Source of the DNA: Alitta virens
Taxonomy: Eukaryota; Annelida; Polychaeta; Phyllodocida; Nereididae
Length of the DNA: 64,000 bases
Assembly (NCBI GenBank): GCA_932294295.1
Contig: OW028580.1
Location: forward strand, 27,970,896-28,034,895
Direction: 5' to 3'
The position numbers and the translations under genes were made by a program. Within the stretch, counting starts at the first letter, position 1. Every line of letters begins with the position of its first letter. Below, one piece after another: positions 62,491-64,000 of the stretch. The notes under the pieces are model-generated. The model searched no databases and was not told where the DNA came from. It saw only the letters and a program-made list of their open reading frames with translations.

Positions 62491-63370
62491 TTTCATAAAA
62501 AGTGATCACAAAGGAGATACCGTTGGACATATGACATGCGATGCCAACAAATCTCCATACGAAGTGGAAGTCGCAAGAGATGTCACCGCGTTATCACTTG
62601 AACTGTCATTGCATTTCACTTCAAAGTTCACTATCGTAAGAAACTATCTCGGAAGTCTGCCTTAAATTCATATATCCCCTATGCAGCGGGAATTTATTAA
62701 AAGCATGAGGTGGATTATCGCGCTGTGATCCCATTAACAAATCGCAGTGATGCCCAATCAAGCAATCTGCAGGGGAAGAAAATTTCAAATTACCGAATCA
62801 TAATGGTGTTTAGTGGGCAATTACATGACAGCCGATCGTAAGAACATGATTCTTAGGCGGAAAAAGATTGTGCGTTTGATGTGTGCGCGTTAAACAAGTC
62901 TGCCTCAGAAGCAACTTTACAATGCACTCGAGCAGAATCGAAGGCTGCTTTAGGGTGCTTGCAGGCCAAATCAAAGCGCTCTGTCCTCGGTCCATCCTCT
63001 ATGGCTTTCTGCTCATGCTTTCAAGGTCAAAGGAGGAGGACCAGGTTTGACCTTGAGGACGGACCTTGGCTGATTGCACTGATCCAAGCCATTTGTGCAC
63101 ACCCTTCATGAATGTCCTTCAAATCACTCGGGGCGACATCAACAATGCTTCGACATCTTGTATGAATATGTTGCTGCTGACCTGTCTCTGGCCCAATGAT
63201 AATAACTATAATAGAAATAGCACCCTTACACTGACCCAAATATCTGATTCTGATTGCATTCTTGATTCTACCGTTATCTTTACAAATCCACCCGATGTGC
63301 CCTTCATATCAACATTCACAACAACATCGCAGCATCCAGGCTTGTGTCATCTAAACATCAAATGATTGGT
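62490..63370. promoter_or_regulatory. Long unique balanced block, candidate conserved non-coding DNA
   Basis: About 900 bp are free of microsatellites and mobile elements, with even base use and scattered homeodomain cores. Overlapping frames on both strands (up to 99 codons at 63066-63365) do not resemble any family. Confidence 0.2.
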
Positions 63371-64000
63371 AAAGCCAGCCGCAACAAAGGCTAACAATTT
63401 GCCACTGCAACAAATGCATCAAGCCATCAACCATTGACTTGGAAAACAATCTCGGGTGCTTTAAATACAACACGACTAAGCTGTTTCATCAACAAATAAC
63501 TAATCAACTTCAAAAGCACCATTTAAAAACAATCCACACTGTCATCCAATTCTAGCAGTAATTATATTTCTTCCTACATTTAATACAAAAAGAAAATTAG
63601 CACTAATTTGATAATAACACAATTTCACGATTTTAATGCTTTTGCTTTGATTCATATTAAGTCAATTAACACTGCTATTTATTTGTTAGACACGTAGCCA
63701 AAAAGAATGCAAATCAGAAGTGAATATTCTGTTATTCAAACCGTAATTACATAATCATCATTTGAAAAGTGAAGATAGTCTTTGAGGGATTTAAAGGCAT
63801 GGAAAATGCTCTTATAATCAGTCATAAATACCAGAGGATAAAGTCTTCCATTTAAGCATTGTATTACTAAATATTTTGCCGAAATAAATAGAGATGATTA
63901 TTTCACAATTCATCGTTCTAAGGAGAAGTAGAGCAACACTGAGTCAGAGGGTTCTGCTAATATGATAATTATATTGATCAAGGTGTCACAATCCATGCTA
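63370..64000. other. AT-rich non-coding DNA to the window end
   Basis: No gene, repeat family or RNA seen. Confidence 0.4.

Overview
The window reads as nuclear DNA of an animal, most likely a marine invertebrate; I could not fix the phylum from sequence alone. The evidence is AT-rich DNA with many simple repeats, several families of tRNA-derived SINEs (Pol III A and B boxes, target-site duplications), short inverted-repeat elements of MITE or foldback type, and the absence of any bacterial-style gene packing. I see no operons, rRNA, intact tRNA genes, CRISPR or phage genes.

No complete protein-coding gene is visible in 64 kb. Two spots deserve attention as possible exons. One is at 6.21-6.46 kb on the minus strand: an open frame whose two hydrophobic segments and two histidines resemble the core of a cytochrome b561 / ferric-chelate-reductase (FRRS1-like) membrane domain. 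The other is at 56.92-57.46 kb on the minus strand: two overlapping open frames with protein-like composition, the downstream one ending in a stop. Both are tentative. Almost all other open frames look like chance frames in stop-poor or repetitive DNA.

Layout: 0.9-3.5 kb holds two truncated SINEs. 4.46-5.45 kb is a roughly 1 kb element with ~110 bp inverted ends. 7.09-9.29 kb holds a 25 bp minisatellite, a compound tetranucleotide array with higher-order structure and a GGAGA array, with a regulatory-looking block between the last two. 10.0-11.1 kb carries a LINE-like 3' end and a dispersed repeat found again inverted at 32.8-33.1 kb. 13.8-17 kb is a SINE/MITE cluster, including a SINE inside a palindrome. 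24.8-26.2 kb holds two tandem arrays, and 27.1 kb a (CAG)35 tract. 31.8-32.3 kb is an inverted-repeat element filled with seven 58 bp units. 34-40 kb has CAG/CTG and TA/TAGA arrays. 45.4-45.8 kb is a foldback element holding a SINE with a 14 bp duplication. 46.2-46.8 and 55.3-55.8 kb are degenerate tandem arrays.

Between the repeats lie blocks of balanced-composition, CpG-retaining DNA with dense homeodomain, POU, CRE or CCAAT motifs (about 8.8, 20.0, 25.2, 31.4, 33.7, 43.0, 47.2, 48.7, 51, 53.5, 61.5 and 62.5-63.4 kb). The simplest reading is a gene desert or very long intron next to a developmental gene, with candidate enhancers separated by transposable elements. This is an inference; only cross-species alignment could settle it.
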